Source: a virus. Taken from it: DNA of 38,183 nt. The translations under genes and the position numbers were made by a program. The stretch spans positions 1 through 38,183 of the IMG/VR virus record IMGVR_UViG_3300037502_001377, one strand, 5' to 3'. Within the stretch, counting starts at the first letter, position 1. Each line of letters starts with the position of its first letter. Of the stretch, positions 1 through 6,523 are shown piece by piece. The notes beneath the pieces were generated by a model that saw nothing but the letters and a program-made list of their open reading frames with translations, made no database searches and was not told the origin of the DNA.

Positions 1-134
1 TCGCCAACGGCGAGGGCGACGCCCATGTGTTCACTTCCCGCGAGATCTTGGCCAACCCGGCGAAGTGTGCCGAGAACGAGGAGATTTTGCAGGAACTGCG
101 CGGTCCCGAGTGGGGCGGGAGGGTGGTGGGATGA
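1..134 (+). CDS. C-terminal fragment of Cas4-like PD-(D/E)XK nuclease (duplicate of 37082-38110)
   Basis: Reading from base 3, this encodes the last 43 residues of the nuclease whose complete copy is at 37082-38110, ending at TGA 132-134. It is partial only because the window was opened inside the gene. The single mismatch changes Asp (right copy, AACGATGAG) to Glu (left copy, AACGAGGAG). It should not be counted as a separate gene. The TGA overlaps the ATG of the next gene (ATGA). Confidence 0.93.
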   Translation, partial: ANGEGDAHVFTSREILANPAKCAENEEILQELRGPEWGGRVVG

Positions 135-207
135 GGACTCAGGAGCAGATTGTCGAACTGGCACGCAAATGCCAGCACTTGGACCAACCCGGCGCGCATT
201 CTTTCCG
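1..207. repeat. Terminal direct repeat, left copy (circular overlap)
   Basis: The first 207 bases match 37977-38183 with one visible difference (G at 80, T at 38056). The repeat falls inside an operon, spanning the end of the nuclease gene and the start of the next gene. It therefore looks like the overlap of a circular or circularly permuted assembly rather than a physical end. The unique genome length is then about 37,976 bp. Confidence 0.95.
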
Positions 208-304
208 CATGACCGTTGAGGATCTGGAGCGGTTCTATGCCGCCGCGTACCACGAAGGGTGGCGCGATGAGGTGGTGAGGAGGGAGCGGGATGCAACTGC
301 GTGA
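131..304 (+). CDS. Small hypothetical phage protein (57 aa)
   Basis: Starts at ATG 131, which overlaps the stop of the nuclease gene (ATGA), and ends inside the start of the helicase gene, which begins at 291. This overlap on both sides is the normal spacing of this operon, so the gene is likely real although short. The product is charged and helical-looking (begins MRTQEQIVELARKCQH), with one Cys and an FYAAAYHEGW segment. No domain is recognised. A longer reading from 65 is rejected because it overlaps the nuclease gene. Its first 77 bases are repeated at 38107-38183. Confidence 0.7.
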   Translation: MRTQEQIVELARKCQHLDQPGAHSFRMTVEDLERFYAAAYHEGWRDEVVRRERDATA

Positions 305-1874
305 CTACCAGCAGCGTGCCATCACGCAACTCTACGATTGGTTCGCTGCCGACAATGCGGGCAATCCTTGCTTGGTGCTGCCGACTGGCTCAGGCAAAAG
401 CCACATCATTGCCGCGCTGTGCAAGGACGCGCTACAGCAATGGCCCGAAACTCGGGTGCTGATGCTCAGCCACCAGAAGGAATTGATTGAGCAAGACGCG
501 CAGAAAATGAGACTCCATTGGCCGAACGCGCCAATGGGTATCTATTCTGCCAGCATTGGTCGCAAAGACTTAGGAGAACCTATCACCTTCGCCGGCATCC
601 AGTCCCTGCGCGGCAAGGCACATCTGATCGGTCACATCGATCTAGTCATCATCGACGAAAGCCATCTCGTTGGCCACCACGATACGGGCACCTACCGCAC
701 GCTGCTGAAGGAACTGGAGCAGATCAATCCCGCGATGCGTGTGGTTGGCCTGACGGCCACGCCCTACCGCCTTGGCCACGGGATGATCACCGACCCGCCG
801 GCCATCTTCTGCGACTTGATCGAGCCGGTCAGCATCGAGGAGTTGGTCTACAAGGGCCACCTGTCCGTGCTGCGAAGCAAGGTTACGCGGGAATCGTTTG
901 ACCTGTCCAAAGTCCGCAAGCGCGGTGGCGAGTACATCGAGTCGGACTTGCAGAAGGCGGTGGACAACGACGCCAAGAACTTAAGCATCGTTGACGAGAT
1001 CATCGGGTTTGCAGGCGATCGTAAGGCGTGGCTCGTGTTTTGCGCGGGCGTGGATCACGCCCAGCACGTTTCCGATGCGCTGGTGGCCCGAGGCGTGCCA
1101 GCGGAGTGCGTGACCGGCGAGACGCCAAAGGCAAAGCGCGAGCAGATCCTGGCCGACTTCAAGGCGGGCAAGCTGCGTGCTTTGACCAATGCCAACGTCC
1201 TGACGACCGGGTTTGACCATCCGGACATTGACCTGATTGCCATGCTGCGACCAACGATGTCGCCTGGACTGTACGTTCAGATGGCAGGCAGGGGGATGCG
1301 CGTAGCCCCCGGCAAGACCGACTGCTTGGTGCTGGACTTTGCCGGCGTGGTGGAGCGGCACGGACCGATCACGGCGGTGCAGCCCCCGAGCAAGGCCGGC
1401 AAGGGCGAAGGCGATGCGCCGGTCAAGGCTTGCCCCGAGTGCCATGAGCTTGTGCCCATCTCGGCCAAGGCGTGCAGCGCCTGCGGGTTCGTTTTCCCGC
1501 TACCGCCGCCCAAGAAACTGGAACTCCGCTCCGACGACATCATGGGACTGGAAGGCTCCGAGATTGAGGTGTCGGCATGGCGCTGGAGGCCGCACACCAG
1601 CAGGGCCAGCGGCAAGCTCATGCTGTCCTGCACTTACTACGCGGGCATGACTGATCCGCCCATCACCGAGTACTTGCCGGTGCTGCACGAGGGCTACGCG
1701 GGGCAAAAGGCGATGGAGCAACTCGGCAGGATTGCCGAGGCGGCTCAGGTGCAGCTAGCCCAGCATCAGACTCTGGACACGCTGGCTGCGGTGCTGTCTC
1801 GAGGCCGGCATCCACGCATGATCGAGGTCAAACGGGATGGCAAGTTTCACAGGGTGTTGAGGAGGCAATGGTGA
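291..1874 (+). CDS. RadD-like superfamily 2 DEAD/DEAH helicase with C-terminal zinc finger
   Basis: A 527-aa SF2 helicase. Visible motifs: an N-terminal Q-like RDYQQRA segment (residues 4-10), Walker A PTGSGKS (31-37), DESH Walker B (122-125), motif III-like TATPYR (155-160), the LTTGFDHP region (304-311) and motif VI QMAGRGMR (330-337). A four-cysteine zinc finger follows (C381, C384, C395, C398). This order, helicase core then zinc finger, is that of RadD/YejH, an ATPase acting in recombination intermediate processing. Its place after a Cas4-like nuclease and before a VRR-NUC nuclease fits DNA recombination or replication repair. The ATG overlaps the preceding gene by 14 bases. The exact substrate is not shown by the sequence. 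Confidence 0.9.
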   Translation: MQLRDYQQRAITQLYDWFAADNAGNPCLVLPTGSGKSHIIAALCKDALQQWPETRVLMLSHQKELIEQDAQKMRLHWPNAPMGIYSASIGRKDLGEPITFAGIQSLRGKAHLIGHIDLVIIDESHLVGHHDTGTYRTLLKELEQINPAMRVVGLTATPYRLGHGMITDPPAIFCDLIEPVSIEELVYKGHLSVLRSKVTRESFDLSKVRKRGGEYIESDLQKAVDNDAKNLSIVDEIIGFAGDRKAWLVFCAGVDHAQHVSDALVARGVPAECVTGETPKAKREQILADFKAGKLRALTNANVLTTGFDHPDIDLIAMLRPTMSPGLYVQMAGRGMRVAPGKTDCLVLDFAGVVERHGPITAVQPPSKAGKGEGDAPVKACPECHELVPISAKACSACGFVFPLPPPKKLELRSDDIMGLEGSEIEVSAWRWRPHTSRASGKLMLSCTYYAGMTDPPITEYLPVLHEGYAGQKAMEQLGRIAEAAQVQLAQHQTLDTLAAVLSRGRHPRMIEVKRDGKFHRVLRRQW

Positions 1875-2290
1875 GCGTACCCAGCGAGCACGTTGAGCAG
1901 CGCGAAGTGGTCAAGTGGTTTCGGCAGACTTGGCCCGATGTCGTCATTTTTGCCATCCCAAACGGTGGCCAGCGCAACCCAACCACAGCGGCCAAGCTCA
2001 GGGTCGAAGGCGTCTTGCCGGGCGTCCCTGACCTGTTCGTGCCAGCGTGGCGCTTGTTCATTGAGATGAAGAAGGCCAAGGGGGGCATCACAAGCAAAGA
2101 GCAACGGGAGATGCTGATGTACTTGCGTCGTGCGGGATACGATGCTATGGTGTGCGCAGGTGCTGAGAGTGCAAAGCGCATGATCAGTGACCACGCAACC
2201 CGACTAGGAGTCATGCATGACGGTAAAGACGACGTTTCTGACGGTCAGACTGCCGCAGGAGTTGAAAGCCCAAGTGGCGGCACTGGCTAA
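1868..2290 (+). CDS. VRR-NUC domain nuclease (PD-(D/E)XK superfamily)
   Basis: A 140-aa protein of the single-domain viral VRR-NUC type. The motif order is EHVEQREVVKWF near the N-terminus, then NGGQR (32-36), GVPDLF with D55, FIEMKK with E66 and K68, and a conserved Q79. These are the expected metal-binding and catalytic residues. VRR-NUC proteins cut branched or flap DNA and are often encoded next to phage SF2 helicases, as here. AGGAGG at 1860-1865 is only 2 nt from ATG 1868 but 5 nt from GTG 1871, so translation may begin one codon later. It overlaps the helicase stop by 7 bases. The C-terminal ~35 residues extend beyond the core and overlap the next gene. Confidence 0.9.
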   Translation: MVSVPSEHVEQREVVKWFRQTWPDVVIFAIPNGGQRNPTTAAKLRVEGVLPGVPDLFVPAWRLFIEMKKAKGGITSKEQREMLMYLRRAGYDAMVCAGAESAKRMISDHATRLGVMHDGKDDVSDGQTAAGVESPSGGTG

Positions 2291-2372
2291 GCGAGAAGAG
2301 CGAACGGCAAGCCAGCAGGTGCTGCTGTTCATTAAGCAAGGGTTAGCGGCCAAAGAGTCGCAGCCCAAGTAG
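2217..2372 (+). CDS. Small ribbon-helix-helix (Arc/CopG-type) DNA-binding protein, 51 aa
   Basis: An unlisted-size gene starting at ATG 2217, out of frame inside the 3' end of the VRR-NUC gene. The product begins MTVKTTFLTVRLPQELK: a short beta strand with alternating hydrophobics followed by a helix. A second helix follows (ERTASQQVLLFIKQGL), which is the ribbon-helix-helix layout of Arc/MetJ/CopG repressors. It probably dimerises and binds operators in the phage genome. No antitoxin partner is seen next to it, so I read it as an early transcription regulator rather than part of a toxin pair. Confidence 0.75.
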   Translation: MTVKTTFLTVRLPQELKAQVAALAKREERTASQQVLLFIKQGLAAKESQPK

Positions 2373-2389
2373 TCACAAGGAGTCTACCC

Positions 2390-2584
2390 ATGAAAATCTT
2401 GGACCTTTGCAACATCATGCGTATGCCCGCTCCGGTGCAGATTGCCGAGAAAGAGCTTGCCGATGCGCAGCGCCAGTTGCTCTCGGCTCAGTCCGGTGCC
2501 GAGTACGCCCGCCGGATGGTGGAGTACCACCAGGACCGCATCAAGCGGCTGACCGCTTACGTCCAAGCAGCGAGGCAAGCATGA
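2390..2584 (+). CDS. Small helical hypothetical protein (64 aa)
   Basis: AAGGAG at 2377-2382 lies 7 nt before the ATG, a clear ribosome binding site. The product is largely helical and charged (KELADAQRQLLSAQ, MVEYHQDRIKRL) and could form a coiled coil. Its stop overlaps the next start (ATGA at 2581). No domain is recognised. Confidence 0.75.
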   Translation: MKILDLCNIMRMPAPVQIAEKELADAQRQLLSAQSGAEYARRMVEYHQDRIKRLTAYVQAARQA

Positions 2585-2901
2585 TGATCGACCTCGATGC
2601 TGCACTCGACGCGCACCGCCGGCTGTCGGTTCTGCTGCCTTGTGCTTTCCATTCGCCGCTGCGTATGCAGCAGGCAATCGCTGATGCTGCTGCGCGCTAT
2701 GGCACGGCCGAGGAGCGCATCCTTGCCGCGCTGGCTGAGATCGGCGGGGAGGCGACGATTGTCGACATCCACGAGGAAACCGAACTGCACATGGATACCG
2801 TGCGCAAGATGACTACCCGCATGGTCGAACACGGCACGTTGATTCGTGCTAATCGTGCCAACAACAAAGCTTTCTATAGGATCCGGCTATGGCTCGACTG
2901 A
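2581..2901 (+). CDS. Winged-helix DNA-binding protein (106 aa)
   Basis: Starts at ATG 2581, overlapping the previous stop. After a ~35-residue N-terminal part, the segment EERILAALAEIGGEATIVD, then an HEETELHMDTVRKMTTRMVEHGTLIR region and a final strand (AFYRI), follow the helix-turn-helix-wing order of MarR/IclR-like winged helices. The protein probably controls transcription or a replication step. The next gene encodes a protein of the same plan, so the two look like a tandem duplication. Target sites cannot be read from the sequence. Confidence 0.7.
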   Translation: MMIDLDAALDAHRRLSVLLPCAFHSPLRMQQAIADAAARYGTAEERILAALAEIGGEATIVDIHEETELHMDTVRKMTTRMVEHGTLIRANRANNKAFYRIRLWLD

Positions 2902-3218
2902 TCTTCGACACAGCCAAAGCACAGCAGGCGCACCGTCGCTTGGCGTGGCTTCCATCAAGGGCTTACCGACCTTTGCAGGTCCAGGCAACGAAGGTCGAGC
3001 GGTCCTACGGCGACGCCGAGTCTGTGGTCCGTGCCTACGTCATGCAGGCCGGGTGCGATGTCACCGTGGCCGACGTTGTTGAGGACACCGGCGTGCCCAA
3101 GAGCACTGCGGGCCGGCTGATGAACAAGCTGGTGCAGGATGGTGTGCTGATCGCATCCCGCCGACTGGAGCAGTCGCGGTGGATAGCAACTTACAGGAGC
3201 AGAACATGGGCGGAATGA
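2889..3218 (+). CDS. Winged-helix DNA-binding protein, paralogue of the preceding gene (109 aa)
   Basis: The product shares the layout of its upstream neighbour: an N-terminal AHRRLAWLPSRAYRPLQ segment corresponds to AHRRLSVLLPCAFHSPL in the neighbour. A winged helix follows (VTVADVVEDTGVPKSTAG, then LVQDGVLIAS). The shared N-terminal motif at the same distance from the HTH supports a duplication followed by divergence. It starts 13 bases before the end of the previous gene. Function beyond DNA binding is unknown. Confidence 0.7.
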   Translation: MARLIFDTAKAQQAHRRLAWLPSRAYRPLQVQATKVERSYGDAESVVRAYVMQAGCDVTVADVVEDTGVPKSTAGRLMNKLVQDGVLIASRRLEQSRWIATYRSRTWAE

Positions 3219-3778
3219 TGGTCTACACGACACTGAACAAGATCCGTTCGCGCGGCCCGTGCGAGAGCGGCTGGGTCAAACTGCTGAAACACCTTGGCAA
3301 AACCAAAGCCGACGACGAGCCGCTTGCGCTAGCGACGGTGTTAGAGAGCAACGGACTGGAAGACGCTCTCTGGTGCCTGCGTGCCTGTGATGGTATCGAC
3401 CGTGAGGCGCGTCTCTACGCAGTCTGGTGTGCTCGACAGGTGCAGCACCTGATGACCGACCCGCGCACGCTGGCTGCTCTGGATGTTGCAGAGCGTTACG
3501 CCAACGGCGAGGCCACGGATCAGGAGTTGGCCGCAGCGAGGGCCGCAGCGTGGGCCGCAGCGTGGGCCGCAGCGTGGGGCGCAGCGTGGGGCGCAGCGTG
3601 GGACGCAGCGTGGGACGCAGCGTGGGACGCAGCGAGGGCCGCAGCGAGGGACGCAGCGTGGGCCGCAGCGTGGGACGAAGCGTGGGACGAAGCGTGGGAC
3701 GAAGCGTGGGACGAAGCGAGGGACGCACAGGCAAACGAGTTCCGCCGGGTGTTTTGTACTGAGGAGGTGGTGCGATGA
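3206..3778 (+). CDS. Ala/Trp tetrapeptide-repeat protein (190 aa)
   Basis: Chosen start is ATG 3206, 6 nt after AGGAG (3195-3199); the reading frame is also open upstream from a GTG. The N-terminal ~100 residues form a mixed domain ([31 protein letters not shown]) not recognised by name. Residues ~109-173 are encoded by sixteen 12-bp repeats giving A-A-W-x / D-E-A-W tetrapeptides. This should form one long helix with Trp or Arg every four residues. A short tail follows. Similar AAW-repeat proteins of unknown role occur in phage early regions. The repeat number probably varies between related phages by slippage. Confidence 0.8.
   Translation: MGGMMVYTTLNKIRSRGPCESGWVKLLKHLGKTKADDEPLALATVLESNGLEDALWCLRACDGIDREARLYAVWCARQVQHLMTDPRTLAALDVAERYANGEATDQELAAARAAAWAAAWAAAWGAAWGAAWDAAWDAAWDAARAAARDAAWAAAWDEAWDEAWDEAWDEARDAQANEFRRVFCTEEVVR
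3533..3724 (+). repeat. Sixteen tandem 12-bp repeats (GCAGCGTGGGAC type)
   Basis: Uninterrupted array of 16 units of 12 bp, 192 bp in total. Variants are GCAGCGTGGGCC, GCAGCGTGGGGC, GCAGCGTGGGAC, GCAGCGAGGGCC and, at the right end, GAAGCGTGGGAC. The variants are clustered in blocks, which suggests local duplication. The unit is a multiple of three, so it keeps the coding frame and also leaves other frames open on both strands. Confidence 0.97.
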
Positions 3779-4338
3779 GCAGAGCCGTGATGCGGCAGGC
3801 GCTGGAGGCGTTGGAGAACGGGAAACGTGTCCGTGCTGGCGAAGGCGGAACCAAGTACCAACCGCCGCTGGAAGACTCGGCCATCACCGCCCTCCGCGCC
3901 GCGCTGGAGCAGCAGGAGATAGATTGGTCGCTGCTGGAGGCCACACAGTCATCGCTGCGCGATCACATGGCTGAGATCCGCAGGCTCCGCGCCGCGCTGG
4001 CGCAGGAAGAGCAGCCGGCGGACGCAGAAGCCGCCCTGCGGTTAGCTCTGGCCCAGCGCGATTGGGCATTCAAGCAACTGATGGCGCAGGAGGAGCAGGA
4101 GCCGGTGGCGCACTGCAACTACCCGCATTGCCAATCCGCTGCTGGCTGCGTCGGCGCGTGTGCAAAAGCGAATCGCCCACCCCGCCGCGAGTGGCGAGGG
4201 CTGACGGAGGAGGAATTACGCGATGCGTTGCGCGAATGTCCACATGACACTGTTGAAAACCTGCGTGTCCGCTGGCTCTACGCCAAAGACTTTGCCCGCG
4301 CCATCGAGGCCGCGCTGAAGGAGAAGAACCATGGATAG
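3775..4338 (+). CDS. Hypothetical phage early protein with coiled coil (187 aa)
   Basis: The ATG overlaps the previous stop (ATGA). The first ~110 residues are Ala/Glu/Gln-rich helices ([34 protein letters not shown]) likely to form a coiled coil. A cysteine cluster follows ([19 protein letters not shown]) that could bind a metal, then a C-terminal helical part ([14 protein letters not shown]). This kind of modular protein is common in temperate-like phage accessory regions and its role is unknown. Ends 8 bases inside the next gene. Confidence 0.7.
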   Translation: MSRAVMRQALEALENGKRVRAGEGGTKYQPPLEDSAITALRAALEQQEIDWSLLEATQSSLRDHMAEIRRLRAALAQEEQPADAEAALRLALAQRDWAFKQLMAQEEQEPVAHCNYPHCQSAAGCVGACAKANRPPRREWRGLTEEELRDALRECPHDTVENLRVRWLYAKDFARAIEAALKEKNHG

Positions 4339-4459
4339 CAAAACAATGCTGCTGCTGGGCACCATCTGGATAGCGCCTCACGCATCGTCTTTGGCCGGGT
4401 CTGGGTTTGCTCTCGTGTGTTTCGTAGCTAGCATGATCTTGGCGGGGAGGGGAAGATGA
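4331..4459 (+). CDS. Small membrane-associated hypothetical protein (42 aa)
   Basis: Short gene between two larger ones: ATG 4331 overlaps the previous gene by 8 bases and TGA 4457-4459 overlaps the next ATG at 4456. The product [13 protein letters not shown]... has two hydrophobic stretches (residues 6-14 and ~21-39, GSGFALVCFVASMILAG) and ends in GRGR, so it could sit in the inner membrane with a basic tail. No family is recognised. The overlaps are the main support. Confidence 0.55.
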   Translation: MDSKTMLLLGTIWIAPHASSLAGSGFALVCFVASMILAGRGR

Positions 4460-4794
4460 GTGACGAGAAAGCAATAGCTTTGCAGTTGGCTGATGCGATA
4501 TGGCCGTGGCCCGGTATCTCTAGCTTGACAGACGGACAGGCAAGGAAGCTGTCCCAAGCCGCCGCCGAACTGCGCCGGTTGCATGACTTGGTCGACAAAT
4601 ACAAGTGGCAGGTACGCGATACCTGCGTCCGAGCCGAGAAGGCCGAGGCCCAGCGCGACGAACTGCTGGCGGCTTGGCAGCGACTGCTTGAGCACTGCGA
4701 TATGTCCGAAGAACACCATTTAGGAGTCATCTCGACATCGTTTATTCGATCACTTGGGAAAGACGCCATCGCCAAAGCGGAGGGGAAATCATGA
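4456..4794 (+). CDS. Hypothetical coiled-coil phage protein (112 aa)
   Basis: ATG 4456 is preceded by GGGGAGGGGAAG and overlaps the previous stop. The protein begins MSDEKAIALQLADAIWPWPG and then has a long helix (AAAELRRLHDLVDKYKW, RAEKAEAQRDELLAAWQRLLEHC). Heads of this type are seen in early proteins of unknown function in phages of betaproteobacteria. Overlaps the next gene by 4 bases. Confidence 0.7.
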   Translation: MSDEKAIALQLADAIWPWPGISSLTDGQARKLSQAAAELRRLHDLVDKYKWQVRDTCVRAEKAEAQRDELLAAWQRLLEHCDMSEEHHLGVISTSFIRSLGKDAIAKAEGKS

Positions 4795-5012
4795 AACTGA
4801 CACCGTGGTTCCCCGCCGACGTTAAGCCGGTGTATCCGGGGGTGTATGAGATACAAGACGACGTCATAACTTGGTATCGGCGTTGGGATGGTAAGCGCTG
4901 GTTTGTTGGAGCCACAACAAAAGAATCTGCTGCGGTAGAGACGATCCCGCTCTTGGGAGAGCCTGACCCATGGCGCGGCCTCGCAGAGCCGCCGAAAGGA
5001 TGGACGAAATGA
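4791..5012 (+). CDS. Small hypothetical protein (73 aa)
   Basis: ATGA overlap at both ends. The sequence is rich in Trp and Pro (WFPADVKPVYPGVYEI, WYRRWDGKRWF, WRGLAEPPKGW). This resembles small phage proteins built around a 'P..PGVYE......YWDG..W' pattern and probably folds as a compact beta domain. Function unknown. Confidence 0.7.
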   Translation: MKLTPWFPADVKPVYPGVYEIQDDVITWYRRWDGKRWFVGATTKESAAVETIPLLGEPDPWRGLAEPPKGWTK

Positions 5013-5212
5013 CTACGAAAGACAACGGCGGGCCGGCGTTCCCTCACAGCCGACTCGGAAGCGACGCTGACGGCATGACCCTGCGCGACTACTTCGCGGC
5101 GAAGGCGATGCAGGCAGATATGACTGACGGCATACACGAAAGCGATTTTGCTCGGACTGCGTTTCGTGCCTACAAAATGGCCGACGCCATGATTGAAGCG
5201 AGGAAGAAATGA
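5009..5212 (+). CDS. Widespread small phage early protein, GGPAFP/GMTLRDYFAAKAM type (67 aa)
   Basis: I choose ATG 5009, overlapping the previous TGA; the frame is open further upstream. The protein has the pattern of a common phage family of unknown function: an N-terminal NGGPAFP segment, then GMTLRDYFAAKAMQA and a C-terminal helix (FRAYKMADAMIEARKK). Members sit in early accessory operons of many proteobacterial phages, as here. Confidence 0.8.
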   Translation: MTTKDNGGPAFPHSRLGSDADGMTLRDYFAAKAMQADMTDGIHESDFARTAFRAYKMADAMIEARKK

Positions 5213-5397
5213 TTGGCACGAAAACCATGCACAACGACGCACGCGTCCACGTTGTGCCGCTCAACGATCTGCGTGAGCACACGGCATCTCCCGACTGCTG
5301 GTGCAAGCCAACCGAGGATGATGAGTATCCTGATGTCTGGGTGCATCACTCAATGGACGAGCGCGAGCAGTACGAACAAGGTAGGAACAAGTCATGA
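5209..5397 (+). CDS. Small conserved phage protein with HVVPLNDLREH...CWC motif (62 aa)
   Basis: ATGA overlap with the previous gene. After a short head, the sequence HVVPLNDLREHTASPDCWC is followed by VWVHHSMDEREQYEQG, a pattern found in small phage proteins of unknown role. The two Cys and several His could bind a metal. An internal ATG at 5227 gives a slightly shorter alternative beginning MHNDARVHVV, closer to the usual start of this family. Confidence 0.75.
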   Translation: MIGTKTMHNDARVHVVPLNDLREHTASPDCWCKPTEDDEYPDVWVHHSMDEREQYEQGRNKS

Positions 5398-5597
5398 CCA
5401 ACGACGACCGCAACTTGCACGCTTGCAACTACTGGTGCATGAGGCCCGAGTGCATCCTTGCGCAGCGCAATGAGTTGCGCGACAGGATCATGAAGCAAAA
5501 GCCCACGCTGTGGGCTCACAAGGACAACCCGCACCTCATCACTTATGGCAGGCCGCTGGCTGAGGAACAGTGGGACGCGATGGGGCCGCTGGTATGA
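5394..5597 (+). CDS. Small hypothetical protein (67 aa)
   Basis: Overlaps its neighbours by 4 bases on each side. Contains a short Cys/His-rich part (LHACNYWCMRPECILAQRNEL) that may be a small zinc site, and a C-terminal tail (GRPLAEEQWDAMGPLV). No family recognised. Confidence 0.65.
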   Translation: MTNDDRNLHACNYWCMRPECILAQRNELRDRIMKQKPTLWAHKDNPHLITYGRPLAEEQWDAMGPLV

Positions 5598-5839
5598 CGA
5601 GAGACAAGATCTTCAAGCTGGCGCGGGAGGCTGGGGCACATGACAACGAATGGGAAGTTCGCTTTGTTGAGCCCCGTTACCTTGTACGCTTCTTCCGCGC
5701 AGCCTACGAAGCCGGTGCCTCAGCCGAACGCGAAGCCTGCGCCCGAGTCTGCGAGGCACGCTACATGGGCGACAACAACCGAGAGGATATGGAGGCGCGT
5801 CGGTGCGCTGAAGCCATCCGAGCGAGAGGTAAGCCGTGA
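5594..5839 (+). CDS. Small phage protein of the 'YEAG..AEREACA..CE' type (81 aa)
   Basis: ATG 5594 overlaps the previous TGA. Begins MTRDKIFKLAREAGAHD and continues with RYLVRFFRAAYEAGASAEREACARVCE and a final CAEAIRARG. This 'R.FA...YEAG...ERE.CA..C' arrangement is very common in small early proteins of tailed phages, but no function is established. GTG of the next gene overlaps its stop. Confidence 0.75.
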   Translation: MTRDKIFKLAREAGAHDNEWEVRFVEPRYLVRFFRAAYEAGASAEREACARVCEARYMGDNNREDMEARRCAEAIRARGKP

Positions 5840-6030
5840 CCCGCACCGACAGCACCCGCACCGCTGCGGTCGACCCCGACTACTACTGGCGGCCGATGTC
5901 CTCGTGCCCGGTGGGGAGCAAGGTGCAGCTGCTGGGGCAAGGCGGCGTCGCGGCGTACGGGAAGTGGAACGGCAAGGACAATTTCTGGCAGGGCTGGGCG
6001 CCGTTGCCGAAGATCAGGAAAGATACATGA
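5836..6030 (+). CDS. Small hypothetical protein (64 aa), GTG start
   Basis: GTG 5836 overlaps the previous TGA (GTGA). The product has a Trp-rich pattern (YYWRPMSSCPVGSKVQLLGQGGVAAYGKW and FWQGWAPLPKIR), which is that of small phage proteins with a 'W.pi.tcP.g..v.l....G....G.......W.PLP' core. Probably a compact beta fold; role unknown. Overlaps the MazG-like gene. Confidence 0.7.
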   Translation: MTRTDSTRTAAVDPDYYWRPMSSCPVGSKVQLLGQGGVAAYGKWNGKDNFWQGWAPLPKIRKDT

Positions 6031-6347
6031 CCATCATCAACACCATCGACGCCAACATCATCCATGTCATCCGCTGGGCCGAGCAACGCAAGATCATTCC
6101 GCGCTCGACCGCAATGGCCCAGGCCATCAAGACGCACGAGGAGCTAGGCGAACTGCTGTCCGCCCTGCTGCGCGGTGACCGTGAAGAGATCGAGGACGCC
6201 TACGGTGACATCCTAGTCACCCTCATCATCGGCGCAGACCTTGCCGACATTGACCTGCGCATGGCCTTGCAACGCGCCTACAACGAGATCAAGGATCGCA
6301 AGGGAACGCTTCGCAGTGATGGTGTGTTTGTGAAGGAGGCGGTGTGA
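6027..6347 (+). CDS. MazG-like nucleotide pyrophosphohydrolase (106 aa)
   Basis: All-alpha NTP pyrophosphohydrolase fold. It has the EELGEL signature (E38, E39, E42) followed by REEIEDAYGDILVTL (E54, D57, D61), giving the EExxE...(E/D)xxxD magnesium-binding set of the MazG/dUTPase-2 superfamily. Phage members hydrolyse NTPs or dNTPs, or lower (p)ppGpp indirectly; the substrate cannot be read here. Starts at ATG 6027 overlapping the previous stop, and is chosen over a much longer upstream extension that would cover two other genes. Confidence 0.88.
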   Translation: MTIINTIDANIIHVIRWAEQRKIIPRSTAMAQAIKTHEELGELLSALLRGDREEIEDAYGDILVTLIIGADLADIDLRMALQRAYNEIKDRKGTLRSDGVFVKEAV

Positions 6348-6523
6348 GCGCCTGCCCATCCTGCAACACATGGAACAGCCGCGTGCTTGACACCCGCAAG
6401 AGCCACGATACAGGATGGTATGTCCGCCGCCGGGAGTGCTACGGGTGCAAGCATCGATGGGTGACCTACGAGGTGCCGGCCGAGGACGTACAGCAGCCCG
6501 GCGAATCAGTCCTTGAGGAATAG
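6344..6523 (+). CDS. NrdR-like zinc-ribbon protein (59 aa), GTG start
   Basis: GTG 6344 overlaps the TGA of the MazG-like gene. The product has CPSC (residues 4-7) and CYGC, with RRRECYGCKHRWVTYEVP, which is the zinc-ribbon half of the NrdR repressor of ribonucleotide reductase genes. The ATP-cone half is missing. Stand-alone zinc ribbons of this kind are found in phages and probably bind nucleic acid. Next to a MazG-like enzyme, a link with nucleotide metabolism is tempting but unproven. It is the last rightward gene, and its final 18 bases overlap the convergent endolysin gene. Confidence 0.8.
   Translation: MSACPSCNTWNSRVLDTRKSHDTGWYVRRRECYGCKHRWVTYEVPAEDVQQPGESVLEE

Noticed and set aside
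2217-2372. Ribbon-helix-helix protein as antitoxin of a toxin-antitoxin pair
   Set aside because: Neither neighbour (VRR-NUC nuclease, 64-aa helical protein) looks like a RelE, Doc or PIN toxin.
3276-3974. Long open frames of RSVG, PQRG and LRPT repeats over 3276-3974
   Set aside because: They are other-frame readings of the same 12-bp repeat array; only the 3206-3778 frame has a ribosome binding site and correct operon spacing.
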